From PZPK01 sp965230795 (GTDB lineage: Bacteria > Pseudomonadota > Gammaproteobacteria > Pseudomonadales > Oleiphilaceae), in assembly GCA_965230795.1 (NCBI GenBank), contig OZ246020.1, positions 1,302,001 to 1,366,000 on the forward strand: 64,000 bases of DNA. The letters are read 5' to 3'. Below, piece after piece: positions 34,493 through 43,744 of the stretch. The notes below the pieces were generated by a model. That model was not told where the DNA came from. It did no database searches and saw only the letters and a list, made by a program, of their open reading frames with translations. Position 1 is the first letter of the stretch; each line of letters starts with the position of its first letter. A program made the position numbers and the translations under genes.

Positions 34493-36705
34493 GCCGGGCC
34501 AGAGTCGATACGGTTGCGGTAATTGGTCTGGGCCTCATTGGAGGATCCCTGACCAAGGCGCTCAAGCAATGCGGCTTCGCCAGACAAACGATTGGTTACA
34601 CGCCACGGATTAATGATGCAAGACTCGGCGTCGAACTCGGCGTGGTTGACAAGGCTGCCGCGACGATTGAGGAGGCCGTGTCAGACGCTGATGTTGTTGT
34701 CATCGCAGTGCCCGTCAGAGCATTTGAGTCCGTGCTGGCAGAGCTTAGGCCATTCCTCAAAGCCGAAGCCATTCTGACTGATGTGGGTAGTGTAAAAGGG
34801 GGATTTGTTGATGCGGTTAAGGAGGTATTTGGCTCTGTACCCGCCAATGTGGTTCCCGGGCATCCCATTGCGGGCTCCGAAAAAAGTGGCGTCACAGCCG
34901 CTGATTCAAATTTGTTTCAGCAGCATAAAGTGATCCTGACCCCCCTTGCTCATACCGATCCACAAGCACTGAACTGTATTCGCGATATGTGGAAGGCTTG
35001 TGGTGCTCAGGTTCTGGAAATGGAAGTCGGGCATCATGATGAAGTGCTCGCGGCGACAAGCCATTTGCCTCATTTGATTGCTTTTTCGCTGGTCGATACG
35101 CTCGCTGGTGAAGAAGATAATCAGGACATTTTTCGTTACGCCGCCGGAGGTTTTCGCGACTTCACGCGAATAGCGGCCAGTGACCCGGTAATGTGGCACG
35201 ACATCCTTCTAGCCAATCGCGATGCAACCCTTAAAGTACTCTCTCATTTTGTCGATGACCTCGACAAATTAAGGCTGGCGATCGAAACCGGCGATAGTCA
35301 AACCTTGTTGGGCGTTTTTACGCGGGCCCGCGCAGCGCGCGAGCATTTTTCAAAAATTTTATCCGGACAGTCCTATACCAATACCATGAATACCAATAAT
35401 GTTGTTTTCAGGCTCCAGCCTGGTGGCCAGGTGCGCGGTGAAATCCGAGTTGCTGGTGATAAGTCCATGTCTCATCGTTCGATTATGCTCGGCGCATTAG
35501 CTGAGGGTATTACGGAGGTCGAGGGATTTCTGGAAGGAGAGGATGCGCTCGCAACATTGCAGGCCTTCCGTGATATGGGCGTGGTCATTGAGGGGCCGGA
35601 CAAGGGGCGGGTCAGAATTCATGGCGTTGGCCTGCATGGCCTGAAGCCGCCTCCTGGTCCTGTTTACCTGGGTAATTCCGGCACAGGAATGCGGCTGTTC
35701 GCGGGTCTTCTGGCTGGTCAATCCTTTGATACCGAGTTGACCGGGGATGAATCCCTGTCGAAGCGTCCTATGGAAAGGGTGGCGGCACCATTGCGTGAAA
35801 TGGGTGCGGTGATCGAGTCCGGGGAAGGTGGTCGACCACCGCTTCGTATAAAGGGCGGAGCGAAACTCAAAGGCATTGATTACACCATGCCCATGGCGAG
35901 TGCTCAGGTGAAATCCTGTCTGCTCCTGGCGGGTTTGTATGCGGAGGGAGAAACACGCGTGACCGAACCGGCGCCAACCCGCGACCATACAGAGCGGATG
36001 CTCAATGGCTTTGGATATGCGGTGAAGCGCGAGGGCGCGACGGCTTCTCTAACGGGGGGCGGATCGCTATCGGCGGGAAAAATAGACGTTCCGGCCGACA
36101 TTTCCTCGGCAGCATTTTTTATCGTGGCGGCGTCGATTACGCCAGGGGCCGATCTGACCTTGCGCCACGTTGGCATGAATCCCACACGAACCGGCATTAT
36201 CGACATCATGCGGATGATGGGAGCCAACATTGAGATCACTAATGAGGCAGAGGTTGGCGGAGAGCCTGTAGCAGATCTGAGGGTGCGGCATGCATCTCTC
36301 AAGGGAATTAACATTCCGCAGGAATTGGTGCCCTTGGCGATTGATGAGTTTCCGGTGATCTTTATTGCCGCGGTGTGCGCTGAAGGTGAAACAGTGCTGT
36401 CCGGTGCCGAAGAGCTGCGAGTCAAGGAAAGTGATCGTATTCAGGTCATGGCTGATGGTCTGGCTCAACTTGGTGTACGCACAGATGTTAAGCCTGATGG
36501 AATTGTGATTCGCGGCAGTCGTATGCAGGGTGGCACAGTACACAGTCATGGTGATCACCGAATTGCCATGGCCTTTTCAGTCGCCTCCTTGCGCTCGGAG
36601 GGGGAAATTACGATTAATGACTGCGCAAATGTAGCGACCTCATTCCCCAATTTTGTTGAGCTGGCGCGTCAGGTGGGTCTGAATATCGAGGTCAGTGAAA
36701 GCTAA
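34489..36705 (+). CDS. tyrA-aroA: Fused prephenate dehydrogenase and EPSP synthase
   Basis: A 738-residue natural fusion characteristic of Pseudomonas and relatives. Residues 1 to about 290 are TyrA, with NAD-binding GLGLIGGSL and catalytic H in GHPIAGSEKSG. After a short linker, residues from about 305 on are AroA: DKSMSHRSIML, GNSGTGMRLFAG, SKRPMERVAAPL and the C-terminal DHRIAMAFSVA. The first converts prephenate to 4-hydroxyphenylpyruvate. The second joins shikimate-3-phosphate and PEP. The glycine in GNSGTG is the ordinary inhibitor-sensitive residue. The frame is continuous with no internal stop. Overlaps hisC by four bases and cmk by one. Confidence 0.97.
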   Translation: MSRARVDTVAVIGLGLIGGSLTKALKQCGFARQTIGYTPRINDARLGVELGVVDKAAATIEEAVSDADVVVIAVPVRAFESVLAELRPFLKAEAILTDVGSVKGGFVDAVKEVFGSVPANVVPGHPIAGSEKSGVTAADSNLFQQHKVILTPLAHTDPQALNCIRDMWKACGAQVLEMEVGHHDEVLAATSHLPHLIAFSLVDTLAGEEDNQDIFRYAAGGFRDFTRIAASDPVMWHDILLANRDATLKVLSHFVDDLDKLRLAIETGDSQTLLGVFTRARAAREHFSKILSGQSYTNTMNTNNVVFRLQPGGQVRGEIRVAGDKSMSHRSIMLGALAEGITEVEGFLEGEDALATLQAFRDMGVVIEGPDKGRVRIHGVGLHGLKPPPGPVYLGNSGTGMRLFAGLLAGQSFDTELTGDESLSKRPMERVAAPLREMGAVIESGEGGRPPLRIKGGAKLKGIDYTMPMASAQVKSCLLLAGLYAEGETRVTEPAPTRDHTERMLNGFGYAVKREGATASLTGGGSLSAGKIDVPADISSAAFFIVAASITPGADLTLRHVGMNPTRTGIIDIMRMMGANIEITNEAEVGGEPVADLRVRHASLKGINIPQELVPLAIDEFPVIFIAAVCAEGETVLSGAEELRVKESDRIQVMADGLAQLGVRTDVKPDGIVIRGSRMQGGTVHSHGDHRIAMAFSVASLRSEGEITINDCANVATSFPNFVELARQVGLNIEVSES

Positions 36706-37382
36706 TGGCTGATATCACTCCACCTGTTTTAACCATCGATGGCCCCAGTGGTTCGGGAAAAGGCTCAATCGCGCAACTTGTCGCCAGGCAGCTTGGCTGG
36801 CACCTGCTGGATAGCGGTGCGCTTTATCGTCTGACGGCTTTGGCGGCGGTGAGGCAGGGTATTGATCTGGCCGATGAGCAGGCTGTTGCCGAATGCGCAG
36901 CGGGCTTGGATATTGAGTTTTTACCATCCGAATTTGGTGAGCCGGTCAAAGTGGTGATGGCCGGTGAGGATGTGACCCGGGAAATCAGAACCGAAACCGC
37001 TGGGAACAACGCTTCCAAGGTTGCTGCTTTGCAGTCTGTCCGAGCCGCATTGTTGCAGAGACAGCGTGATTTTCTCGTAGCTCCGGGGCTGGTTGCGGAC
37101 GGTCGTGACATGGGCACGGTCGTCTTTCCTGATGCACCATTCAAAGTGTTTATGATTGCTTCAGCGCAGGCTCGTGCAGAACGGCGATATAAGCAGTTGA
37201 AGGCCCAGGGGGAAGATGTTAGAATCGCGACCCTTTTGCGGGAGATAGAAGAGCGTGATGCGCGGGATATGGGGCGAAAAAACGCTCCCTTAAAGCCCGC
37301 CGACGATGCCGTGACCATAGATACCACGGACTTGTCTATCGACCAGGTACTGGCTCGGGTGATGTCATTGATTGGTAAATGA
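36705..37382 (+). CDS. cmk: Cytidylate kinase
   Basis: A 225-residue nucleoside monophosphate kinase that phosphorylates CMP and dCMP. The P-loop GPSGSGKGS is near residue 10, followed by the CMP-binding DSGALYR, then GRDMGTVVFPDA and the lid EERDARDMGR. Start ATG overlaps the aroA stop (TAATG), so it is co-translated. It sits upstream of rpsA, as in most gammaproteobacteria. Confidence 0.97.
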   Translation: MADITPPVLTIDGPSGSGKGSIAQLVARQLGWHLLDSGALYRLTALAAVRQGIDLADEQAVAECAAGLDIEFLPSEFGEPVKVVMAGEDVTREIRTETAGNNASKVAALQSVRAALLQRQRDFLVAPGLVADGRDMGTVVFPDAPFKVFMIASAQARAERRYKQLKAQGEDVRIATLLREIEERDARDMGRKNAPLKPADDAVTIDTTDLSIDQVLARVMSLIGK

Positions 37383-37402
37383 CATCGGAGTCAGTCCGGA
37401 GA

Positions 37403-37474
37403 TTTCAGTCTGGCAACGTAGCCAGCAACGCAGACTGAAAGACTTTAAACAGACCGTATCGGCTGGTGATACGG
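37403..37474 (+). promoter_or_regulatory. Structured leader of rpsA (two stem-loops)
   Basis: A 10-bp inverted repeat TTTCAGTCTG/CAGACTGAAA (37403-37440) encloses a competing hairpin CTGGC/GCCAG. A second perfect stem CCGTATC/GATACGG follows at 37454-37474, just before the Shine-Dalgarno AGGAAA. Known E. coli rpsA mRNA has leader hairpins that mediate autoregulation by S1; the same role here is inferred. Confidence 0.6.
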
Positions 37475-37498
37475 ATACCATTAATCACAGGAAATGTA

Positions 37499-39175
37499 AT
37501 GAGCGAGAGCTTTGCTGAGTTATTTGAAGAAAGCCTGAAAGAAATAGATATGACCCCTGGTTCCATTGTTCAGGGTGTTGTTGTAGATATTGACAGTGAC
37601 TGGGTTACTGTAAACGCAGGCTTGAAATCGGAAGGGGTGATTCCTCTTTCACAATTTGTGGCGGAAAACGGTGAAGTTGACCTGAAGGTTGGCGATACAG
37701 TTGACGTTGCTCTGGATGCCGTAGAAGACGGATTTGGTGAGACGCGTCTGTCACGTGAAAAAGCGAAGCGTGCTGAAGCTTGGAAAGAGCTGGAAAAAGC
37801 GTTTGAGGCAGAAGAAATTGTCAAGGGCGTGATTAATGGCAAGGTTAAGGGTGGCTTTACCGTTGACCTGAAATCTATTCGTGCGTTCCTGCCTGGTTCT
37901 CTGGTTGATGTGCGTCCTGTTCGGGATACGCTGCACCTGGAAGGCAAGGAGCTGGAATTCAAAGTTATCAAGCTGGACCAGAAGCGCAACAACGTTGTGG
38001 TTTCCCGACGAGCGGTTCTGGAAGCAGAAAACAGCGCAGAGCGCGATGCACTGCTTGAGTCCATGACCGAAGGTATGGAAGCCAAGGGTATCGTTAAGAA
38101 CCTGACTGACTACGGTGCCTTCGTTGATCTGGGTGGTGTAGACGGTCTGCTGCACATTACTGACATGGCCTGGAAGCGTATCAAGCATCCTAGCGAAATC
38201 GTGAATGTTGGTGATGAAATCAACGTTAAAGTACTCAAGTTCGATCGTGAGCGTAACCGCGTATCACTGGGTCTGAAACAGCTGGGTGAAGATCCTTGGG
38301 TACAAATCAAAGAGCGTTATCCGGAAAATACCCGTGTCATGGCACGTGTTACTAACCTGACCGATTACGGCTGCTTTGCTGAAATCGAAGAAGGTGTTGA
38401 AGGTCTGGTACACGTATCTGAAATGGATTGGACCAACAAGAACATCCATCCTTCCAAAGTGGTTCAGGTGGGTGATGAAGTTGAAGTGATGGTTCTGGAT
38501 ATCGACGAAGAGCGTCGACGTATCTCTCTGGGTATCAAGCAGTGTCATGCTAACCCATGGGAAGAATTCTCCAGCAAGTTCAACAAGGAAGACCGCATCT
38601 CCGGCAAGATCAAATCAATCACTGATTTCGGTATCTTTATCGGTCTTGATGGCGGTATTGATGGTTTGGTTCACCTGTCAGATATTTCCTGGCACGAAAC
38701 TGGTGAAGAAGCCGTGCGCAAGTACAAGAAAGGTGACGAAATCGAGACCGTTATTCTTTCTGTTGATCCTGAGCGTGAGCGCATCTCATTGGGTATCAAG
38801 CAGCTTGAGCGCGATCCTTTTGCCGAGTACGTTCAGGTTAACGACAAAGGCACGATCATTACCGGTACTGTGAAAGAAGTGGATGCGAAAGCAGCAGTTG
38901 TTGAGCTGAATGCTGACGTGGATGCTGTCCTTAAAGCTTCTGAAATGAGTCAGGATCGCGTTGAAGATCTGACAACTCAGCTGAAAGAAGGTGATGAGGT
39001 TGAAGCGAAGATCATCAACATCGATCGCAAAAACCGCGTGATCAATTTGTCTGTGAAGTCGAAAGATATCGATGATGAGAAGCAGGCGATGAAAGAAGTT
39101 CGTGAAAAGCAAGTTGAGTCTGCGGGGCCAACCACGATTGGTGATCTGATCAAAGAGCAAATGCAGAACAAGTAA
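37499..39175 (+). CDS. rpsA: 30S ribosomal protein S1
   Basis: A 558-residue RNA-binding protein with six S1 (OB-fold) repeats. The first two, which bind the ribosome, are divergent. The later ones show the canonical G-x-V-x-x-x-x-x-F/Y-G-x-F/C-V/A pattern, for example DYGAFVDLGG, DYGCFAEIEE and DFGIFIGLDG. It helps melt mRNA structure at initiation. The frame is open to 37466, but ATG 37499 with AGGAAA upstream gives MSESFAELFEES and a length equal to E. coli S1 (557). Confidence 0.98.
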   Translation: MSESFAELFEESLKEIDMTPGSIVQGVVVDIDSDWVTVNAGLKSEGVIPLSQFVAENGEVDLKVGDTVDVALDAVEDGFGETRLSREKAKRAEAWKELEKAFEAEEIVKGVINGKVKGGFTVDLKSIRAFLPGSLVDVRPVRDTLHLEGKELEFKVIKLDQKRNNVVVSRRAVLEAENSAERDALLESMTEGMEAKGIVKNLTDYGAFVDLGGVDGLLHITDMAWKRIKHPSEIVNVGDEINVKVLKFDRERNRVSLGLKQLGEDPWVQIKERYPENTRVMARVTNLTDYGCFAEIEEGVEGLVHVSEMDWTNKNIHPSKVVQVGDEVEVMVLDIDEERRRISLGIKQCHANPWEEFSSKFNKEDRISGKIKSITDFGIFIGLDGGIDGLVHLSDISWHETGEEAVRKYKKGDEIETVILSVDPERERISLGIKQLERDPFAEYVQVNDKGTIITGTVKEVDAKAAVVELNADVDAVLKASEMSQDRVEDLTTQLKEGDEVEAKIINIDRKNRVINLSVKSKDIDDEKQAMKEVREKQVESAGPTTIGDLIKEQMQNK

Positions 39176-39219
39176 TTTGCGCTTTGTTAGATTGCGTTAA
39201 TCGCGACTAACTTCTTGTT

Positions 39220-39264
39220 AAAAGACAAAAAAAACGGGCTATATGCCCGTTTTTTTTGTCTTTT
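39220..39264 (+). terminator. Strong intrinsic terminator after rpsA
   Basis: An uninterrupted 20-bp stem (AAAAGAC, eight A, CGGGC on the left arm; its exact complement on the right) with a 5-base loop and eight T. Very stable; separates rpsA from ihfB. Confidence 0.95.
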
Positions 39265-39314
39265 ATATTTCTTTGTCTACACTAAAAAAACGAGTGCTTT
39301 TTTAGGGAAAGTCA

Positions 39315-39611
39315 ATGACAAAGTCAGAGCTAGTTGAGATTATCGCTTCAAAACAAACGCAGTTGTCTGTAAAAGACGTTGAGTTGGCGGTGAAGACGAT
39401 TCTTGATTTGATGTCATCGACCCTGGCATCGGGTCAGCGCATCGAGATACGTGGTTTTGGTAGTTTTTCCTTGCATTATCGCTCGCCAAGGGTAGGTCGC
39501 AATCCCAAAACCGGTGAATCGGTGACGCTTGATGCCAAATATGTTCCGCACTTCAAGCCAGGTAAAGAACTTCGGGATTTGGTAAACGATAGCCTCAAGC
39601 AAGGCTATTAG
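39315..39611 (+). CDS. ihfB: Integration host factor beta subunit
   Basis: A 98-residue HU/IHF-fold DNA-bending protein. It has GFGSFSLHYR and the DNA-intercalating proline region GRNPKTGE, with C-terminal HFKPGKELRDLVN. The IHF-beta identity is supported by the MTKSELVE start and position after rpsA. It pairs with IHF-alpha, not in this window. A good ribosome-binding site (AGGGA) lies upstream. Confidence 0.95.
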   Translation: MTKSELVEIIASKQTQLSVKDVELAVKTILDLMSSTLASGQRIEIRGFGSFSLHYRSPRVGRNPKTGESVTLDAKYVPHFKPGKELRDLVNDSLKQGY

Positions 39612-39754
39612 ATGTTTGCCAAAACCCCGCATCTTTAATTCTGCCAGCTACAATCAAAGCGCTTTTCAAATGAGTCAACCATATCGCGCTTTCGGGTCTC
39701 GCCCCAAGATAGATGGCCATGCTACTATGGCGCCAGCTATCAAGGTTCCGTTTC

Positions 39755-40057
39755 ATGGCTAGACTCAAACTCATTTTCGACATTATTGTTGTTATTTTAT
39801 TCTTCCTTATCGGTTCGGCCTTTGCGTTCCGCAATGACGCTATTGTTGGTCTCGATTTCTACCTTTACCGTATCGATTCGATGCATCTGGGGTTTCTGAT
39901 TACGCTGAGCTTCTGTCTCGGCGGTGTGCTTGGTTTGCTGGTACGGGTGCCCGGAATCGTGAAGTTAAAACTGACGCAGAGGCACCATGAGCGCAAGCTG
40001 GAACGTCAGGAAACCGAGATCCTCCGATTAAGAGGGGAGACTGCGAAAGGTAGCTAG
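39755..40057 (+). CDS. lapA: Lipopolysaccharide assembly protein A (DUF1049)
   Basis: About 100 residues with two transmembrane segments (LIFDIIVVILFFLIGSAFAF and LGFLITLSFCLGGVLGLLV) and a charged C-terminal helix (ERKLERQETEILRLRGE). LapA works with LapB to control LPS synthesis through FtsH-mediated LpxC turnover. The frame is open to 39713, but ATG 39755 with AAGG upstream starts just before the first membrane segment (MARLKLIF) as in relatives. Immediately followed by lapB. Confidence 0.88.
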   Translation: MARLKLIFDIIVVILFFLIGSAFAFRNDAIVGLDFYLYRIDSMHLGFLITLSFCLGGVLGLLVRVPGIVKLKLTQRHHERKLERQETEILRLRGETAKGS

Positions 40058-41257
40058 ATGGACGCGGGGCTGTTGTGGATATTTTTGTTTATTGCCCTGG
40101 CAATTGGCTGGTTACTGGGCCGCTTTTCCAAACCGAAATCGAAAGTCGCTGAGACTCCTTACCAACCTTCTGACAACATGAAGCATCGCCTGCAATTGTT
40201 GTTTGATTCCTACACCGACGAATCACTCGATCAGTTTATTCATTCCCTGGAAGTAACGCCTGATACGGTGGGTATTCATATCTCCATTGGCAAGCATTTT
40301 CGTACCGAAGGGGAGGTCGAAAAAGCCATTCTTATCCATCAGAATCTGATGGCTCACCCCGAATTATCTGATCAGGCATCGGAACCCGTCGTTTATGAGC
40401 TGGCTAAAGATTATAAAGCTGCGGGTTTGTTTGATCGTGCGGAGTCTTTGTTGCTGCAGTTGAACGCTTCGAAAACCTATGGATTCAAGAGTAGCCAGCT
40501 ACTGCTGGATGTATATGAGCGTGAGAAAGATTGGGAAAGCGCTCTGAACACTGCCGCTACTATGAATTCACGCAAGGGCTCGGATGTTTCTCTCAGAGCT
40601 GCCCATTACTGCTGTGAATTGGCTGAGCAAAAACGGCAGCTGGGGGACGTGTTATCTGTTCGGCGCTTGCTCAAAAAAGCGCTATCCCTTAACAAGCGCT
40701 GCATCCGTGCCCACTTGATGTCGGCTGAACTTGAGCTCGAACAGGATCGTTTTCGGCATGCTTTGAATCATCTGAAACAGGTGGCAGAAATGACTCCTGA
40801 GTATATTGCTGCAATTGTGTCTCCCATGCTCCGTTGTACTTGCGAAACGCAAAGCTATGCGGCCCACCAGACTTATTTGCAAGCTCTTTATAAGCAAACC
40901 GGGCAAGTATGCCTAATGCTGGCTATAGTTGAATCACTTGAGGCGGAAGGGAAGTCAGAAGAAGCGTTTCAGTTTCTGAAAACCGAAGCGACCTTGCATC
41001 CCAGTCTGGCAGCGATGGAAGTCCTGACACAATCCCGGTATGAAACCCGACTTGGAGCAGACAACGACACATTAAAAGTTGCTTTGGGTTTGCTGGCGAA
41101 GCTTAACCAGGAGCGTCCAAGTTTTCAGTGTGTGCAATGTGGTTTCAAGGGGGAAACACTTCACTGGATGTGTCCCAGTTGCAAGAGCTGGCAAACGACA
41201 CAGCCGGTTGTGGAGTATATTGCTGAAACGAAAGCGGCAACCAGTCAACACGTTTAG
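40058..41257 (+). CDS. lapB: Lipopolysaccharide assembly protein B (TPR and rubredoxin-like)
   Basis: A 399-residue inner-membrane protein facing the cytoplasm. An N-terminal anchor (LLWIFLFIALAIGWLLG) is followed by several TPR repeats. The C-terminal rubredoxin-type metal site has four cysteines (FQCVQCGF and MCPSCKSW). LapB recruits LpxC to FtsH to set LPS amounts. The start codon directly follows the lapA stop, and both precede pyrF, the E. coli order. Confidence 0.95.
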   Translation: MDAGLLWIFLFIALAIGWLLGRFSKPKSKVAETPYQPSDNMKHRLQLLFDSYTDESLDQFIHSLEVTPDTVGIHISIGKHFRTEGEVEKAILIHQNLMAHPELSDQASEPVVYELAKDYKAAGLFDRAESLLLQLNASKTYGFKSSQLLLDVYEREKDWESALNTAATMNSRKGSDVSLRAAHYCCELAEQKRQLGDVLSVRRLLKKALSLNKRCIRAHLMSAELELEQDRFRHALNHLKQVAEMTPEYIAAIVSPMLRCTCETQSYAAHQTYLQALYKQTGQVCLMLAIVESLEAEGKSEEAFQFLKTEATLHPSLAAMEVLTQSRYETRLGADNDTLKVALGLLAKLNQERPSFQCVQCGFKGETLHWMCPSCKSWQTTQPVVEYIAETKAATSQHV

Positions 41258-41268
41258 GAACAAATTGA

Positions 41269-41982
41269 ATGCAAACACAACATGATTCCGACTCGCCATT
41301 GATCGTGGCATTGGACTATCCAAACGCGACCTCGGCGATAAAAATGGCGAAGTTGCTCGACCCGACCCAGTGTCGGGTCAAGGTAGGTAAAGAGCTGTTC
41401 ACGCGCAGTGGACCGACTGTGGTCGAAGCGCTGCAGAAGATGGGCTTCGAGGTGTTCCTGGATCTGAAATACCATGATATACCCAATACAACGGCATCAG
41501 CCGTGGCTGCGGCAGCGGATCTGGGAGTCTGGATGGTGAATGTTCATGCGTCTGGCGGACGCCGCATGATGGAAGCCTGTGTTGAACGCCTGGCTTTGTG
41601 CCGGCATCGACCATTGCTGATTGCGGTCACTGTGTTGACCAGCATGCAACAAAGCGATTTGCATGAGTTGGGAATCGAGAAAAGTCCGATGGATCAGGTG
41701 TCTTACCTGGCTCAAATGACCCAGAATGCGGGGCTGGATGGTGTCGTGTGTTCTTCCCATGAGGTCTCGACCTTGAAGGCGGATTTGGGAGCGAAATTCA
41801 AACTGGTGACGCCGGGTATCCGTCCTGGTTTTGCTGAGCAGGGAGACCAGCGCCGGGTGATGACTCCCTCGCAAGCGCTTTCAGCAGGCTCAGATTATCT
41901 GGTGGTGGGTAGGCCTATCACACAGCATACCGATCCCGCCTGGGCTCTGGCTCAGGTACTGAAAGAATTGGATATTGCTTAA
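41269..41982 (+). CDS. pyrF: Orotidine 5'-phosphate decarboxylase
   Basis: A 237-residue TIM-barrel enzyme that makes UMP from OMP. The catalytic D-x-K-x-x-D array is D65, K67 and D70 in FLDLKYHDIPNT. The phosphate-binding PGIRP motif and a C-terminal VVGRPIT are present. It follows lapB by 11 bases. Its stop overlaps the next start (TAATG). Confidence 0.97.
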   Translation: MQTQHDSDSPLIVALDYPNATSAIKMAKLLDPTQCRVKVGKELFTRSGPTVVEALQKMGFEVFLDLKYHDIPNTTASAVAAAADLGVWMVNVHASGGRRMMEACVERLALCRHRPLLIAVTVLTSMQQSDLHELGIEKSPMDQVSYLAQMTQNAGLDGVVCSSHEVSTLKADLGAKFKLVTPGIRPGFAEQGDQRRVMTPSQALSAGSDYLVVGRPITQHTDPAWALAQVLKELDIA

Positions 41983-42623
41983 TGCCCAAACTGGTTCTGG
42001 TTTTAATACTGCTTGCCTTCCATGTGAAAGCGGCCAGTGTTGAAGACCGTACCAATGTACAGAGTGAGCAGGTCGCCCCGGCTTCTGAAACCAGTGAGTT
42101 AGGTTTTCCCATCGACATACAATGGCATCTGAAAGGCGAACGCTACCAATTTGAATTTACCGGAGAGTCCCAGCGCAAGTTTTTGTTCATGCGTATTTAC
42201 GATGTTGCGCACTACGTTGAAAACAAAGCCGCTGCGACCCTAATTAGCGACGTCCTGGAAGGTCGAGCGGCCCGCCAGCTCAGTATTCGCTATCACCATG
42301 ATATTTCTGCCAGCAGGGTGAGATCAGCGCTTTGGGACGGGTTTGAGCGCAACGCCAGCGAAAAGGAGTGGACGATTCTCGAACCCATGCTCGATTCGGT
42401 ACTGGACGGGATTAACCGCGATGTGCGTGATGGAGATGAGTTGACTATGCGGTGGTTGTCCGATGATCGAGTGCTTTTTTACTACAACAACAAGCTTGTT
42501 AGTGGCTACCAGGACAAGCTGTTCGCTCGCATTCTCTGGTCGATCTGGTTAGGTGGTAAATCTGTCGTGGATGAAGAAGAACTGACCGAATACCTGCGCC
42601 GGCCTTACTTGCCCGTGGAGTAA
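41982..42623 (+). CDS. Exported chalcone-isomerase-like protein
   Basis: A 213-residue protein with a signal peptide of about 18 residues (LVLVLILLAFHVKA). The mature part resembles the bacterial chalcone-isomerase-like family: KFLFMRIYDVAHYVE, LSIRYHHDISASRVRSA, then GDELTMRWLS and LWSIWLG. In bacteria these are periplasmic proteins of unknown role, probably fatty-acid or ligand binders with no isomerase activity shown. Coupled to pyrF by a one-base overlap, but no functional link to pyrimidine synthesis is apparent. Confidence 0.7.
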   Translation: MPKLVLVLILLAFHVKAASVEDRTNVQSEQVAPASETSELGFPIDIQWHLKGERYQFEFTGESQRKFLFMRIYDVAHYVENKAAATLISDVLEGRAARQLSIRYHHDISASRVRSALWDGFERNASEKEWTILEPMLDSVLDGINRDVRDGDELTMRWLSDDRVLFYYNNKLVSGYQDKLFARILWSIWLGGKSVVDEEELTEYLRRPYLPVE

Positions 42624-42746
42624 GCAAAAACTTTGTAAAACGGCGCTTTGTTTCACAACCTTGCGCGCAGATCACTGATATAACCTATAGTTGAAGACAA
42701 TGGGCTTTTGCCCAGACCGGGTAAACAGGATTGCGAGGGACGACGA

Positions 42747-43595
42747 ATGAAGAAAACCTCAGGCGAAATAGAGTTTCAGCGCTTTCGCATACCATATCGA
42801 ATATATGGCGATGCACCACGTACCATTCTTTGTCTTAGTGGTGCGAAACAGACCATGTCTGCGTGGAAGTCTTTCATCAGCTATTTTTTACCTGATTATC
42901 GTGTCATCGTTTTCGATATGCCTGGACAGGGCAGGTCTGAGATTCTGTCGGGTTCTCCGCGCGTCTCCCTTGAGGAGCAAGTTGCTGTGGTGAATCAGAT
43001 TGTGGAAGCAGCCAGACTTGATCAGGATGCCTTTACTGCGATTGCCGGCGCATCCTGGGGAGCTGTATTGGCGGCAGCGTACCTTGATCGCTATCCGGAA
43101 GTGTTTGAGCGGGCCTTGCTGGGCAGTTTTGGTACCAAACCCAACATGGTATTGAAGTCGGTGATCAAACAGGTCCAGCAACTGATTGAAGCAGGGCGTG
43201 CAAAGGATATTGCTCCGATGATGCTGGAACAATTCGGTCAGTACATACCGGAAAACCTGAAGCGGCAGATACTGAGCCAATTTGATCGCATGAGTGATGC
43301 CCAGTTTCGGTCATTCTACGAGCACAGCGTACATGTCACCGAGCTTGAAGATCTGAATCACTACGTACAACTGGAAAATATCCAGGCTCACACGCTGGTC
43401 ATTATGGGCCAGTTCGATACCATCATGGATTTGTTCGACACGCGTAAGGCTGCGGAAATGATACCCAATGGTGAATACCACCTGGTGAAAGGTGCCGGGC
43501 ATTTTCTGCACTGGGAAAAAGAAAGCATTCTCGATGTATACAGAGACTTTCTTGAGCGTGATATGTCCCGTCTTCAGGAAGTGGCGTCCGATTGA
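42747..43595 (+). CDS. Alpha/beta hydrolase of the RhlA/PhaG type
   Basis: A 282-residue protein. Catalytic triad by recall of RhlA: S103 in GASWGAV, D224 in GQFDTIM and H252 in GAGHFLHWE. Each is one position off Pseudomonas RhlA (S102, D223, H251), and the SWG elbow replaces the usual G-x-S-x-G. RhlA joins two 3-hydroxyacyl chains to make HAA, the rhamnolipid lipid part; PhaG moves 3-hydroxyacyl groups for polyhydroxyalkanoate synthesis. No rhlB/rhlC glycosyltransferase is nearby (the rhlB at 62 kb is an RNA helicase). GAGGGA precedes ATG 42747, preferred over 42708. A plain esterase is the alternative. Confidence 0.65.
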   Translation: MKKTSGEIEFQRFRIPYRIYGDAPRTILCLSGAKQTMSAWKSFISYFLPDYRVIVFDMPGQGRSEILSGSPRVSLEEQVAVVNQIVEAARLDQDAFTAIAGASWGAVLAAAYLDRYPEVFERALLGSFGTKPNMVLKSVIKQVQQLIEAGRAKDIAPMMLEQFGQYIPENLKRQILSQFDRMSDAQFRSFYEHSVHVTELEDLNHYVQLENIQAHTLVIMGQFDTIMDLFDTRKAAEMIPNGEYHLVKGAGHFLHWEKESILDVYRDFLERDMSRLQEVASD

Positions 43596-43744
43596 ATCGC
43601 TAAAACGGAAGCCCCGCTGTTTAAGTCGCGTGGCGTACTAGTCGGCTGTCGAGCAATTCTTTTGGAGCTTGTCCCGGCAATCATGGATAATGCCTGCTCC
43701 ATAAACAAATCCATTATGATCGAGTCCCGTATCCTGTTCATGGG

